Positions 35,231 through 46,120 are shown, counted from the stretch's first letter. The stretch is 64,000 bases of DNA from Saururus chinensis (GCA_035235625.1 CP141148.1:29575057-29639056); one strand, 5' to 3'. The notes: a model not told the origin generated them from the sequence alone. Made by a program: numbers and translations.

Positions 35231-35699
35231 CAGTGTTTTAAAACCCGGCCCGGCTCGGCCGATCGGACCGGGTTCAACCGGACCCGGATCATATTCCGGG
35301 CCGGGTCAGTATTTTATCCGGGTTGGGTAAAGTGGAAAAATTTTTGTGGGAGGAGGGATTCGAACTCCCGAAATGGTAAAAACCATCAGCGCCTCACCCA
35401 CTAAGCTAAATTATTCTTGTTACAAACATGTCTCTAACTATTTTATTTGAATATTGACTGTATAACGTACCATAAAAAATATCGTTTGCCACGGGATTCG
35501 AACGCAGGACGAAAATATATTACTCCCCGCGTTTTACCCACTGTGTTACGAAAATATTATGAGTGCGTTTATACTAAATATAGTATTTAATCTATTATAT
35601 ATTAAAACGGGTCAACCCGGTTTAACCTCCGGTTGAACCGAGTCAACCCGGCCCGGTGACCAATCCGGGTCAACCTCTGGGCCGGTTTTTAAAACACTG
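35231..35699. mobile_element. 469-bp hAT-like MITE with two tRNA-like modules
   Basis: The ends CAGTGTTTTAAAACCCGGCC and GGCCGGTTTTTAAAACACTG are imperfect inverted repeats with the CAGTG/CACTG termini of hAT elements. The 8-bp duplication GTCCCTCC lies at 35223-35230 and 35700-35707, inside the C/T-rich filler of the CACTA element. Subterminal phrases GGGTCAACC and GGTTGAACC repeat inside both ends. The middle holds two tRNA-like segments on the - strand (separate entry). A second copy with the same plan is at 54425-54918 and a short derivative at 50785-50953. No transposase. Confidence 0.85.
35343..35553 (-). other. Two tandem tRNA-like modules inside the MITE
   Basis: On the - strand module A (35408 to 35343) reads TAGCTTAGTGGG, a fit to the tRNA A box, and about 40 bases later AGTTCGAATCCC, a fit to the B box, with a hairpin ATGGT...ACCAT where an anticodon arm would be. 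Module B (35553 to 35487) has TAACACAGTGGG and CGTTCGAATCCCG at similar spacing. These are the internal promoter elements of RNA polymerase III. Acceptor-stem pairing is poor, so I do not call tRNA genes. The homologous MITE at 54425 keeps both modules in the same order (B boxes near 54605-54616 and 54727-54737). Confidence 0.6.
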
Positions 35700-36590
35700 G
35701 TCCCTCCCTCTTCCCAGTTCCCCGCTCACCCGGCTCCATCTCCCTCTCCCCAGCTCCCCCCTCCCTCTTGGCAGCCGCCTCCCCCTCCCGCAGCTGCCCC
35801 CCCTCTCCCCCAGCCAGCACCCCTCTCCCCCAACGAGCACCACCTCTCCCCCAGCCGAACCCCCTCCCCCCGGTCGCCCGCTCCCCTCCCCAGCCGGCCC
35901 CCTCTCCGCAGCCGCTTAACCATCCCCCAGCCGCCTCCCCCTCCCCCAACCGCACCCCCTCCCTCTAGTGGCCCACCGGGATTTTTTTTAAATCAATAAA
36001 GTATTAGTGACGCTTACAAAGCGTCACTAATAATAAATAGCGACGCTTTGTAAGCGTCGTTAATAATATTTTAATTATAAATTTGATTTAATTTTAATTT
36101 TTTTAATTTTATTAGCAACGTATAGAGAGCGTCGCTAATAAGTAATTATTAGCGACGGTTTCTCTATACGTTGCTAATAAATTTGTTTTTTATTTTTTTT
36201 AAAATTTGTTTTATATTAGCGACGTATACATAAACATCGCTAATAATTACTTATTAGCGACGCTTATGTATATACGTCGCTAATAACTTATTTATTTAAT
36301 TTAAAAAAAAATTAATTTTCGTTTAGCGATGTAAGGAAAGCGTCGTTAATTAGCGACGCTAGACATTATACGTCGCTAATAAGTTATTATTAGCGACGTA
36401 TAATAAACGTCGCTAATACTGTTATTAGCGACGTTTTTTTATATACGTCGCTAATAGGTAATAGCGACGGCACTTTTTTTGACGCTTTTAGCGACGTTTA
36501 GTATACGTCGCTAAAAGTCAGTAGCGGCGTTTAGGATACTATTAGCGACGCATAATTGCGTCGCTGATAGTCCTTTTTGTTGTAGTGTTA

Positions 36591-36965
36591 TCTGAAGGGG
36601 AGGAGGATATCCCTAAAATTATACCACAAGCAAGTTACAAGGCTTGGATGTTTCCTAAAGCTCAAGTTGTCGATGATGTAAAAAATCTAGAATGTCATGA
36701 CCTTTAAGAAGACAAAGGCAGAGGATAAGGTCAAATTCACTTTGTTGTATGTTCTTGTGGTGTTCCTAATGCCAAGGGAAGAGGATATTGTGGAGAATAA
36801 ATTCTAGGTTATGATGGATGACCCAAAATTGACACCATTCTAGAATGTACCTTGGGCCAAGTTATTGTACAATCTACTAAGGAACAACCTGAGAAATGCA
36901 ACTAACATCATTTACAAGAAGATATTCAACACGTTTGGTTATGCGGCAATCTTACGGTATGGGAT
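36591..36965 (+). pseudogene. DUF1985-like remnant (right of the CACTA element)
   Basis: The + strand translates from about 36695 to AEDKVKFTLLYVLVVFLMP, VMMDDPKLTPF, NVPWAKLLYNLLRNN and FNTFGYAAIL. The order of a DKVKxxLLY helix, a VDDxxxF segment and a PWGxxxY-like segment is that of plant DUF1985 domains, which occur in Ulp1-carrying Mutator-like elements and derived host genes. It is decayed. Together with 30013-30201 it forms the sequence into which the CACTA element inserted. No Ulp1 protease domain is visible before the LTR sequence begins. Confidence 0.45.
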
Positions 36966-36999
36966 TAAGGACTATCTTGTATCTCATGAGATAGTATTT

Positions 37000-37859
37000 T
37001 GATAGTATATTGTATGTTGGGATTGATATGGTGATGCATATTTACAATGATAATGGTTTATATTTAGTTGCGATGGGATTGTGATGGATGGGTTTGAAAA
37101 GATTTTTTGTTTGATGAGTAAATGATTTATTTGATGAAATTCTGCATGATTTATGAAATTATGATGTTTTGGGTCTTCAAACTCTCTGAATACCTACAAA
37201 AGTTTGGCTATGGCATGCACAAGATGTGGAATATTATGGGCAATTTTCATCTTTCTAGCTTTTGTAGCTCTATAAGAGCGGGATTAAGCCATTAGGTATC
37301 ACGACTTCAAATAAGTATACTTGCCACAAATTGCCTCTCACATGCACAACATGTGGAATATCAATGGCAATTTCCATCATGCCCCATAAGCGTGGGAGAA
37401 AGCCTTTAGATATCACAGCTCCACTCTAAGAAAGAATAAAATATATGTTATGCTCTAATATGATATGGTCTAATTAATCTACTTTGCTTTGTTCTACTCT
37501 GTTATGTTCTGTTCTATGAAATAATGAGATGTTTGTCTCTTAATTATTTATTAGATTTTGTATGACTTTAATTATTTATTAAATTATAAGTAAATGATAT
37601 ATATATATCATTTTATAATGTATGATAAATATATTAGCTAATAGGCAGAAATACTTTGAGATCCAAACTTATTGGAATAACATTTGACATATTATCCAAT
37701 AAGTATGTAGGAAACTTATATTACGACATTGTTGACCCGATCATATTAATAATAAACTATAGTTTTATTTGCATGAGCGCATATTGAAGTGCTAAAGTTC
37801 TATTGTGACAGAAGAAGAAGAAGAAGAAGAAGAAGAAGAAGAAGAAGAAGAAGAAGAAG

Positions 37860-37890
<31 letters not shown>

Positions 37891-37920
37891 TTTAAGGTGC
37901 CCAGGGCTCAGGGTGTTACA
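37000..37920 (+). mobile_element. 3' part of an LTR of the 19785 family
   Basis: From about 37610 the sequence follows the same order as 21500-21700: GCTAATAGGCAGAA, AATAACAT, AAGTATGTAGG, CGACATTGTTGACCCGAT(C), TTTATTTGCATG. It ends GGGTGTTACA at 37920, an LTR-type CA end, directly followed by CTTCTGCATCAT of a LINE. The 5' part of the LTR is missing and the left limit is approximate. It contains an expanded (GAA)n run. Confidence 0.62.
37811..37889. repeat. (GAA)n microsatellite, about 26 units
   Basis: An uninterrupted trinucleotide run of about 79 bases. It creates poly-Glu, poly-Arg and poly-Ser open frames that are not genes. Confidence 0.98.
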
Positions 37921-39100
37921 CTTCTGCATCATATACACCTTTGTAAATATTACCAAAAACTCCTTCATTCCATATTTTGAGCATATTTTCAATCTTTGTA
38001 GCTTATTATGAAAAATCTAAAGATATCCAAAAGCTAGTAATGCTAGTTATCTAAAACAACCATATGGAATTTTCATGTGTAATCCAGATATCTTGGAATT
38101 TAAAAAGAGAGGAGCCTATCAGAGACTAAATTAATATAGGAGCATGCTCAGAGAAATTGTGGGCAAGATGATAGAAAGTAATGCCATCAAACAAATTTAA
38201 CTAGCTTTGATTATAAAAAATTATATCCAACCATTGAAAATTTATCCTATCATGGTCACTCTATTCATTAGTCGAAGTGAACTTGGAACAAGAATATCCA
38301 ATAAGACACAATGATTAATGTAATCATTAAAATCATACCACAAAGATTAAGGGGATTACTACCAAGTTTTTCACTCGTAACAATAGTTATATTGAAATGA
38401 CCACCAATAATTTAAGGGGTGTTTCTAAAAGTCAAATGAATAGACTTTTGGCTAGACCAAAGCTGCTCTCTACCATCAACATAACACTTAGCATGTACTA
38501 CTGAAAGAAGGGTCATGTTAATTTGTAGAGAAAGACATTGCTCAAATTCATGAACTCAATTAGCCACCAAATTCTTCTTGTAAAAAATTCAAATTTTATT
38601 ATGAACATTGGAATTAGAAAAGAATTTTGTAGGGCCAACCAATTTTATTAAAGATTTTGCCCGAGAAACATCATTAATAGGCTCGAAGACAATAATTAAA
38701 TCCAAAGAACGTATTTTCACCAGCAATTTTATCCTAAGCCATGTGGATTTATTGACCAACACATGGGCATTCCAAATAATAGCATTAACCAATATCATGT
38801 ACTTTAATTTAATTCACCCTTGATCAAGTAGATCTCTTAACAATAATATTTGTTCATACTGCTCATCATCTATAGTTGTGCATGTATAATGAGATGTAGA
38901 AACCATTAAATCAGTGACTAAAACACCTGAATCATGATCCACATTATTCATTTCAGGAAGCGGACGCAAATCCATGTCTATATTATCAACATGTCTATTT
39001 AGTTTTTCAATAATGAAGTTTAAATGAGAAATCTAACTACCCATTGTACCCATTAGCAGTTCAAGATTATCTCAAGATTTTGCAGAACCAATAATACCAT
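37921..39100 (-). mobile_element. L1-type LINE fragment (endonuclease region), copy 1
   Basis: Read on the - strand it holds decayed L1 endonuclease sequence: an N-terminal MILVNAIIWNAHVL (family form MxxIxWNxRG) at about 38760-38798, and downstream phrases matching copy 2 at 43990-46120 almost line by line (for example GAAAATTTATCCTATCA and CCATATTTTGAG on the + strand). Neither the RT nor a 3' end is present; it is cut at 37920 by the LTR end. Many disabling changes; old. Confidence 0.72.
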
Positions 39101-39879
39101 CTTTAGTATGAAGACCAACATCTTTTCTAATTGTAATCAAGATCATCTTTTCTAATATCCAAATAAAACATTATAACAAACATGAAGTGAGCAATTTGAA
39201 TTTTCTTATTATGGCAACACATATCAAGTATCCAAATTCTTATCATCATAGGCAATTCAAACTTTATCATAATGCACCATGCATTAATTTGAACATCAAA
39301 CTCTATGAAATCAAGACATTCGGCAGATTTGAATTCCTATATATCCACTCGTCGAAAACTTTTCATCAAACAAAGTTAGGCTCGAGGGAAAAATTTTTGA
39401 TAATTTAATCCATAACAATTCTAATTCGAATTAAGGTAAGGAATGAAAAATATGAAAATAAGGGAAATTTTGCATCTTCCTCTTCCAATCTCATTTCTCC
39501 TTATAATTCAAAGCGAGCTGGTTTGTATTAGTGATGCAGATATTAACAGCCTAAAAATCATTTATATGAGCGTATAAATTAATTATATATTGAAACGACA
39601 TATTAAGGAGGTCCACAGCTTGGACAAGCATGAAGATCGACTTGGAATTCATAATAAAAATCCGTTGTCCTTGAATTACATGAAGAAATGGGATTGGATG
39701 AGAAAACAACCCAACATGATGTTGAGCAATCGATCATCTTCTACTGCTTCGTGCCAGGTCAAGTCGAGGTCCCTTGCAATCGATTGATCTTGTGAATATC
39801 GAGTGAAACGTGTAGGCCAAGACCAAACACAATTGTTCGGCCTATCTGGCAATCAATCGACCTGTTTAAGGGATCAAGT
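39101..39879. other. Unassigned spacer
   Basis: No gene or element end is recognised. The LINE similarity fades near 39100-39150. A few short open frames (about 70 codons) have no motif. Confidence 0.35.
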
Positions 39880-40650
39880 TAAACTCCTTTTTGAATTGGG
39901 ATTTTGGTTTGGGATTGGTTTCTTTCGACTCCTTTTCTTTTCTAGGAATCTCAATTTTGTGTTATTTTATTTATTTAAGCATTTTCTAGCTTATTTTCTC
40001 TATTTTTAATTGGCTAGTTCTCAAATACTCATAGATTGGATTCTTTTATTTATAGTTATGACATTAAACATGTATAAAACATGGCTATTTCATGGAAGCC
40101 ATTAGAAGTGATCAATCAAAATAAAAATCGATCCTTCGAAAATTTAGGCCAAGGGCTTTGTGATTGATCAGCGATTAGGTCATTGATCGATACACTATTG
40201 GGATTAGGCCAAGTTTTGTTGTGGATTAGAATTTTGAGTTCAAATTAGTTTCTTTTGGGCTTTTTACTTTCCTAGGAGTCTCTATTTTGTGTTGTCTTAT
40301 TTATTTAGGTATTTTTTAACTTATTTTCTTTAATTTTGATTGGCTAGTTCTTAAGTGGTTAGAGATTGAATTCTTTTATTTACCGTTATGTCGTTGGGTA
40401 TTGTATGAATACTTATCTCTTTCATAGAAGCCATTAAAATATAAAATTTTTTGAAATATTGAAAAAGAAGACAAAACTTTCTCAATTACTTTGCCTTCTA
40501 TTTTGTAAATTTATTATTATAATTCATTAGAAAGGAAAGTTTTCTCAATTACTTTGCCTTCTATTTTGTAAATTTATTATTATAATTCATTATAAAGGAA
40601 AGTTGTAAACGTTGAGCGACATGAATCCCATCAATCTTAACCCTGCATCA
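39880..40650 (+). mobile_element. Two partial gypsy LTR copies in tandem
   Basis: The stretches 39900-40110 and 40225-40650 both match the LTR of the element at 27094-30012: TTTTCTAGGAATCTC or TTTCCTAGGAGTCTC, ATTTTGTGTT, TTTTTAATTGGCTAGTTCT or TTTTGATTGGCTAGTTCT, and CATGGAAGCCATT or CATAGAAGCCATT. The second ends CCCTGCATCA at 40650 as in the other copies and is followed by CACTCATGACCC, like the TTGGTGACCC after the LTR at 27455. A 65-bp piece is itself tandemly duplicated at about 40478-40602. Fossil, no internal coding region. Confidence 0.68.
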
Positions 40651-41464
40651 ATCACTCATGACCCAAAATAGAGTATCCAAAAGTGCTTGGAGAACTTCAT
40701 ATATTTCACCCGACTAGAATATGTTTAGGAGACCCCCATGATTGGTTTCTTTATTCCATGCAAGCGGAACAGGATACAAAAGTTTTCAAATAAGCTGTGA
40801 GGGGCTTCCACTTTCCACACGCCATTGCCAAATTGACTATTGATGGGCTTGTTGCTGTTAGTGCATTCCTTTTCCAACACAAAAAAATCAAACCCAAATC
40901 CGCAGCAGAAACAGAGTCGTGGGTGATGTTAATCCCACCATTATGGCCCCAAATCCATGGCACACACGGAAGCACTCTAATAAGATAGAAAACACAATTG
41001 GCAGTCTCCGCTTCTAAAAACTGTGACATACTATAAAAGAGTCCTAGAATAGTACATTAAGGCGAATCTGTACGTACCGCAAGACTCCAACGTAAGTATG
41101 GTCACGGTTTTTAGTTATAGATTAAGCCAGTAGTGTATTGCGTTTCTAGGAGAAGCCCCAATTGTGCAAAGCAGCGTACGTAGTAACGCTACTGTTCAAC
41201 TTAATGGCGGTGTGAAATGTGAAATATACGTCAACACCATATAAGAAGTTTAGCCAGCAGCATATTGCTAGATATAAGAAGTTTGTAGGCAACATAATCA
41301 ACCACTGGTTCATACTAGGCTTCTCTATTCAGGAAGGCGATCTCTATCATGGAAAATCCTAGTTGGAACACAATTAGGACTCGCTTTGTATTTATTTCTT
41401 CCTCTGCAGAATATGAAGCTAATTGGGTAATCAGAAATAGGATATGCGAACGCAAGAAAGGAAG
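40651..41464 (+). promoter_or_regulatory. Upstream region of F-box gene 2 with a TATA-like box
   Basis: No gene is recognised. CTATAAAAGA at 41031-41040 is a good plant TATA box, but it lies about 430 bases before the chosen start codon, which would imply a long leader or an unseen 5' intron. A second weak candidate, CATATAAGAAG, lies at about 41239 and recurs as GATATAAGAAG at 41274. The phrase AAGTTTAGCCAGCAGCATATTG has a near-relative at 41125-41140. Placement of the promoter is inference. Confidence 0.25.
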
Positions 41465-42571
41465 ATGACAAGGCAGTGGTCAGAGCTACCACAAGATCTC
41501 CTCGTCCTGCTCGCGAAGCGCGTGGCCACCACCGTTGATGAGCTGATCCGCTTCCGTGCAGTTTGCCGCTCATGGAGAGCAAAGGATATCCTCATCCCAC
41601 TCTTGCAGTCCCAAGAGACGAAGGCCCCTTTTCTGCTCATGAAAGACTGGGAAAGCCCGGGCCTAACCGTCTTTTGCCCCTCACTAGAGAGATGGTTCAA
41701 GCTCGAGATGCCAAAGCCATTGTTGAATAAACACGTTAGCATAGTCGGGGCGTCGCATGGCTGGTTTGCTGCATGCGATGGGGAGGATGCAAAGAAGCCC
41801 ATCTATCTAGTAGATCCACTTAGTGGTGCCCATGTCTCACTACCACCGTTGAAATCAGAACGTCCGACTTTCTTCAAAAAGATTGCGTGGTCTGCATGCC
41901 CAACAAGCAGCAGCTGCACGGCCGTGGCTATCTTCTATTACAAGCTTCAGGTGGCCATCGCCAAACCAGGTGATGGGTCATGGAAGTTGGTCAAGATCGT
42001 TCCCTGGAACAAGGTTATGTGGACTGTTGACATCGTGCATTTCAATGACATGTTCTACGTGCTTAATCGTGATGGGATTGTCGCGCAACTCAACGTCCAC
42101 TCCCAGCCACCTCAGTGGACGAAAGTGGCCGATCTGCCCCAGGGCTCAATTTTGGATCATGCCAAATATTTGGTTAAAGCGTTTGATAAATTGCTGGCTG
42201 TTAGAATGCCCCCTCTACTCTCTGGGGGTGTCAACTTATTCGAGATCAAAGGGCTAGGGAAGGGTGCATGTGAACTAGTGCCTCTTAATGGTCCGGGATA
42301 TGTTACTCTCTTTTTGAGCGATGTATCCTCTTGTGGTCACTTGGCACCCCAGAAGGGAGGAACCAACTGCATGGAGAACTGCCTGTATTATTATACTAAT
42401 TACTGGAGTGTGTCGACCCGCAGGTCCTTGAGCTGTTATAGCTTTGATAATGACAGTGCTAGGTGCATATGTGATGTTTCCAATTACTACCATGAGAGGT
42501 GGCCATGGGCTGAATGGCTCGAGCTCAATGTAGCACAGCTCTACATAAAATTATCGAATAGGCTTGTTTAG
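41465..42571 (+). CDS. F-box protein with DUF295 (KIB1-4) beta-propeller, gene 2
   Basis: A single exon. I choose the ATG at 41465 (368 residues) rather than the upstream in-frame ATG at 41444, because MTRQWSELPQDLL aligns with the start of gene 1. The F-box spans residues about 4-40: WSELPQDLLVLLAKRV...LIRFRAVCRSWR. The DUF295/KIB beta-propeller follows: VGASHGWFAA, DPLSGAHVSLPPL, KIAWSACPTSSSCTAVAIFY, VDIVHFNDMFYVLNRDGIV, HAKYLVKAFDKLLAV and LFLSDVSS. The likely role is as substrate receptor of an SCF ubiquitin ligase; the target is unknown. It is a paralogue of gene 1, 17 kb away on the same strand, without the F-box insertion. The C-terminus extends about 15 residues past the end of the gene 1 alignment. 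No disabling change is visible. Confidence 0.92.
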   Translation: MTRQWSELPQDLLVLLAKRVATTVDELIRFRAVCRSWRAKDILIPLLQSQETKAPFLLMKDWESPGLTVFCPSLERWFKLEMPKPLLNKHVSIVGASHGWFAACDGEDAKKPIYLVDPLSGAHVSLPPLKSERPTFFKKIAWSACPTSSSCTAVAIFYYKLQVAIAKPGDGSWKLVKIVPWNKVMWTVDIVHFNDMFYVLNRDGIVAQLNVHSQPPQWTKVADLPQGSILDHAKYLVKAFDKLLAVRMPPLLSGGVNLFEIKGLGKGACELVPLNGPGYVTLFLSDVSSCGHLAPQKGGTNCMENCLYYYTNYWSVSTRRSLSCYSFDNDSARCICDVSNYYHERWPWAEWLELNVAQLYIKLSNRLV

Positions 42572-43989
42572 CCTAAGCTGCCACATCATCTACAAATGTG
42601 AGAGAAAAACTTAATAATTGGATCCAATGCTTCTCATCCCTCCGCCCCCCCCCCCCCTCTACATGTCTGTAGTCCTACAATCTAATCATGTTCTCTAGTC
42701 AGGAAACGAGTTTTCTTATAGGTTTCGGGCTTTTTTATTGGCATTGTCTAATTGTAGGCTTTTGTTGTTTTATGGACTCTGGATATTTTGTTGTTTCCAA
42801 TTATAGTTAGCTGGGACAACATTTGTTTATTTTTTTAATCATTGTGAATCTAAGCAAACACATCAGTTGTAGTCATATTTTTGTTTAATGTCTTGCCTTC
42901 TATGTATGCAATTCGAGGAATTTATGGTCCTCCCCAAGGTTGTCCGTTAAAATATACTCCACCATAAGAGCTATAAATTATGAAAACTGATGGTGCACAT
43001 ATTAGCGCATGCATGTTAAAGTAATGCACTAGCGTACATGCATTACCATGCGTTAGTAAGTGCACTATCGTATTTGGTGATAGACGGATCCTACCTGGTG
43101 GAGGATATATATCCTCATTAACACCCGGTGAGAGGACATAAAAGGCTTCTAGATTTGGTTTGGCTCTTCCATGGAGAAATGATGTAGCAAGATACAAGAA
43201 AAAATAGGGAAACAAGAATCTGATAACATATTATAATTTCAAGTATCAAAGATATATGCATATATGATTGAACTGATATGTGATATATATAATAATTATA
43301 AGAGTGATTTTACACATACATTAATCAACCTACACACACTTGGAAAATCGCTCATGATCCGAATGAAATTTAGGCAGAGGAAATAAGATAGAGATATTCA
43401 AAGAGTGAGTCGAAGGGCGATTTCACTACGTCTCTGGCTGACTTTTTCCCTATTTAATGGGTAAGAGACCATATTACCTTGGCTTGAAGGCAGCTTTGGA
43501 GAGTATGTGGAAAACATTTTGAGATTGTTACCCTATAATGATTTTTTCTCTCCAAGTTCTCCTCTGAGGATGAATGACACAAAAAATTCTGGGTTCATTA
43601 TGGTCGATCCGATGGTAGGCCATCGATTATGAAAAAGTGGAATACCTCTATCAAACCGGTTCGTGAACTTCTCCTCCATCCTAATTTGGATTAAACTTCT
43701 GAATTTGCCTGTCAAGTCTTAGGAAATATCAGTCTTGGCCATATAAAAATGTTCTATTGGTGTACCGTTATATGTTGATCATCTAATTAAGCAGCGGCAG
43801 CGTCTTGCTTTTGCGAGAATTTGTATAGAAATTGAGCACAACCTAAGCGATTAAGTTACATTCATTGTAGAGATGGTATGGGATTCTTTCAAGAAGTTTC
43901 CTATGAATGGAAACCCACGGTTTGTAGTGGTTGTTGTTGTTTTGATTATAATACCTCAACATGCACAACGCCTTAGACATGGCTGGCAA
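42572..43989. other. Downstream spacer of F-box gene 2
   Basis: No further gene is recognised. A C run of about 14 lies at 42644-42657 in the probable 3' region. Around 42990-43075, partly symmetrical sequence (GCGCATGCATG, GCACTAGCGTACATGCATTACCATGCG) could form a small hairpin. Short open frames on the - strand at 42922-43215 and 43533-43715 have no motif. Confidence 0.4.
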
Positions 43990-46120
43990 GAGAGGTTGCC
44001 AATCCATCAGTAGAAGAGAGTGATCAAAATCTCTCTCTACAAGTCATTGAACCACCACAAGAGATTTAACTTCGTTCACATGACAAGAATTCCTCCTTTA
44101 GAATTAACATTTATATCCTGAACCACTTCCTGAGCAAGAAGGATACTCTTCAAAATAGATCTACCTTTGACAAAGACATTATGTTTAGCAGATATAATTT
44201 TATTCAATAGGGAAGAAAGTTGATGATTAATCAAACTCAGAAATTTTCTTCATACTAAAATTGCACAAACTGATAGGACGGAAATAAGAAACTTTAATGG
44301 ATATTTTAAGCTTAGGAATTAGAGCTAAGATTGTGGTACCATAAGCTCAAGGCAAGGGCAGCTCCATTGAAAAGGTCAAAATAGCTACATATAGATCCAG
44401 ATGTATAATAACTTTATATGATCTATAAAATGACTCTCCAAATCCATTTATACTAGGACTACTGTCACTATCCATGCAAAAAACAACAGGTTTGACTTCC
44501 TCCAAAGAAGGTGTAGCCATCAAATAATTATTCTTAGATAGAGAAATAACATGAGGAACATCATCAAAAAAAAAAGAGAAAGAGTATTATGCTTAGAAGA
44601 GAACGCAATTTCAAAATAGGAGACAAATTCTTTCACAACAACCTTCTCTACCTTAAATGAAAGCTCAATCTTGATTTTGAGTTTTGGTAATAAAAGACTT
44701 TGCTCCGTGTGACTTCAAGGAACCATGAAAAAACTTTATATTTTTATCTCCCAATTGAAGCCACTTCACTTTGGATTTTTGTCTCTTGAAAATTTCCTAA
44801 TGGACAACATTATTTAAATTCATAGTAGCATCAACTAGATTCTTAAAATGAATAAGAGAATGATCCAAATCAAAATCCGTTTGAGCGTGCAAAAACAAGA
44901 CCTTCTTCATCATAAACACCTTGGTAAATTTTACCAAAAACTCCTTTATTCCATATTTTGAGAGTGTTTTCAATCTTTTATGGAAAATCTGAAGATGTTA
45001 TCCAGGAGCTGGTAACTGTTAGTTATCTTAAACAACCTTATGAAGATTTTCATGTGTAATCCATACATCTTGGAATTTTTTTTAAAAAAGGAGCCTACCA
45101 AATATCCATGAGTCTGAATTAATATAGGAGCATGATCAAAGAAAGTGTGGGTAAGATGATACACAGTAATGCCATTAAACAAATTCAACCAGCTTTGATT
45201 ATAAAAAATTCTATCCAACCATTGAAAATTTTGCCTATCACCACTTTATTCATTAGTTGAAGTGAACCTAGAACCAGAATATATAGCATCCAATAAGCCA
45301 CAATGATTAATGCAATCATTGAAATCATTCAGTCCACAAAGATTAGGCAGATTACTACCAATTTTTCACTCGGATCTATGGTTATATTGAAATCACCACC
45401 GATAATCCAAGGGGTGTTGCCAAAAGTCAAATGTATAGACTTTAGGCTAGACCAAAGATGCTCTCAATCATCAACATAACTCTTAGCGTATACTATTGAA
45501 AGAAGGGTATTATTAATTTGTAGAAAAAGACATTGGTCAGATTCATTAACCAAATTAGCCACCAAATTCTCCTTACAAAAAATCCAAATTTTCTTACCAA
45601 CATTGGAATTAGAAATGAATTTGGTTGGGCCAACCAATTTTAACAAAGATTTTGCACAAGAAACCTCATTGAAAGGCTATAAGACAATAATTAAATCCAA
45701 AGAATGTATTTTCACCAAAAGTTTTTTACTACATCATGTGGATTTATTTCCCAACCCATGGGAATTCCAAATAATAGCATTAACCATTAGCATGTACTTT
45801 AGTTTTCTTCACCCTTGATCAAGTGGATCTCTTATCTATAATATTTGTTCATACTGCTCATCATCTATAGTTGTGTCTATATAATGAGATGCAAAAACCA
45901 TTAAATCAACAACTAAAATACCTAAATCATGATCTCCATTATTTATTTCAGAAAGCCGACGCACATCCATGTCTATATTGTCAACATGTTTATCTAGTTT
46001 TTCAATAATGAATTTCTTAGAATTCCAACTACATGTACCCATTTGCAAATCAAGATCATCTAAAGATATTTTAGAAACAATACCTTTTTTATGAAGTCCA
46101 ATATCAAAACCTTCCACCAA
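43990..46120 (-). mobile_element. L1-type LINE fragment (endonuclease and RT), copy 2
   Basis: The - strand carries, 5' to 3': a pre-endonuclease segment (45836-46120), endonuclease N-terminal part (45464-45646), endonuclease C-terminal part (44970-45218: LDRIFYNQSW, FDHAPILI), a linker with QKSKVKWLQLGDKNIKFFH (family form KSRxxWLxxGDxNTKFFH) near 44720-44790, and the start of reverse transcriptase (LALIPK, FRPISLCN) near 44250-44340. The catalytic RT box and 3' tail are not seen, so it is truncated at the 3' side near 43990. Stops and frameshifts are numerous. It is a longer relative of copy 1 in the same orientation. Confidence 0.82.

Larger units (their letters stand above)
30202..36587. 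mobile_element. Non-autonomous CACTA (En/Spm) transposon, 6.4 kb
   Basis: The left end reads CACTACAACAAAA and the right end TTTTTGTTGTAGTG, a 13-bp perfect inverted repeat of CACTA type. The 3-bp TTA target duplication lies at 30199-30201 and 36588-36590. Both subterminal regions (about 30220-30540 and 36000-36570) are full of inverted copies of TAGCGACG(C/T)...(G/A)CGTCGCTA, the kind of motif bound by CACTA transposases. No transposase is present, so it must be mobilised in trans. The interior is a ladder of the same palindromes, AT-rich linkers and homopurine arrays, plus a foldback MITE (30884-31082), a solo LTR (34016-34860) and a hAT-like MITE (35231-35699). Clean ends suggest it is fairly young, although it holds older cargo. 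Confidence 0.9.

Noticed and set aside
34843-35404. Proline-rich frames of 132 and 170 codons
   Set aside because: Produced by C/T-rich low-complexity DNA around the hAT-like MITE; they run across the MITE boundary.
35343-35553. Two functional tRNA genes
   Set aside because: A and B boxes are good but acceptor stems do not pair properly and there is no plausible intact cloverleaf; described as tRNA-like modules instead.
37789-38011. Poly-Arg, poly-Glu and poly-Ser frames
   Set aside because: Artefacts of the (GAA)n microsatellite.
41444-41464. Upstream in-frame ATG of F-box gene 2
   Set aside because: The extra seven residues have no counterpart in gene 1; the ATG at 41465 aligns with the gene 1 start.
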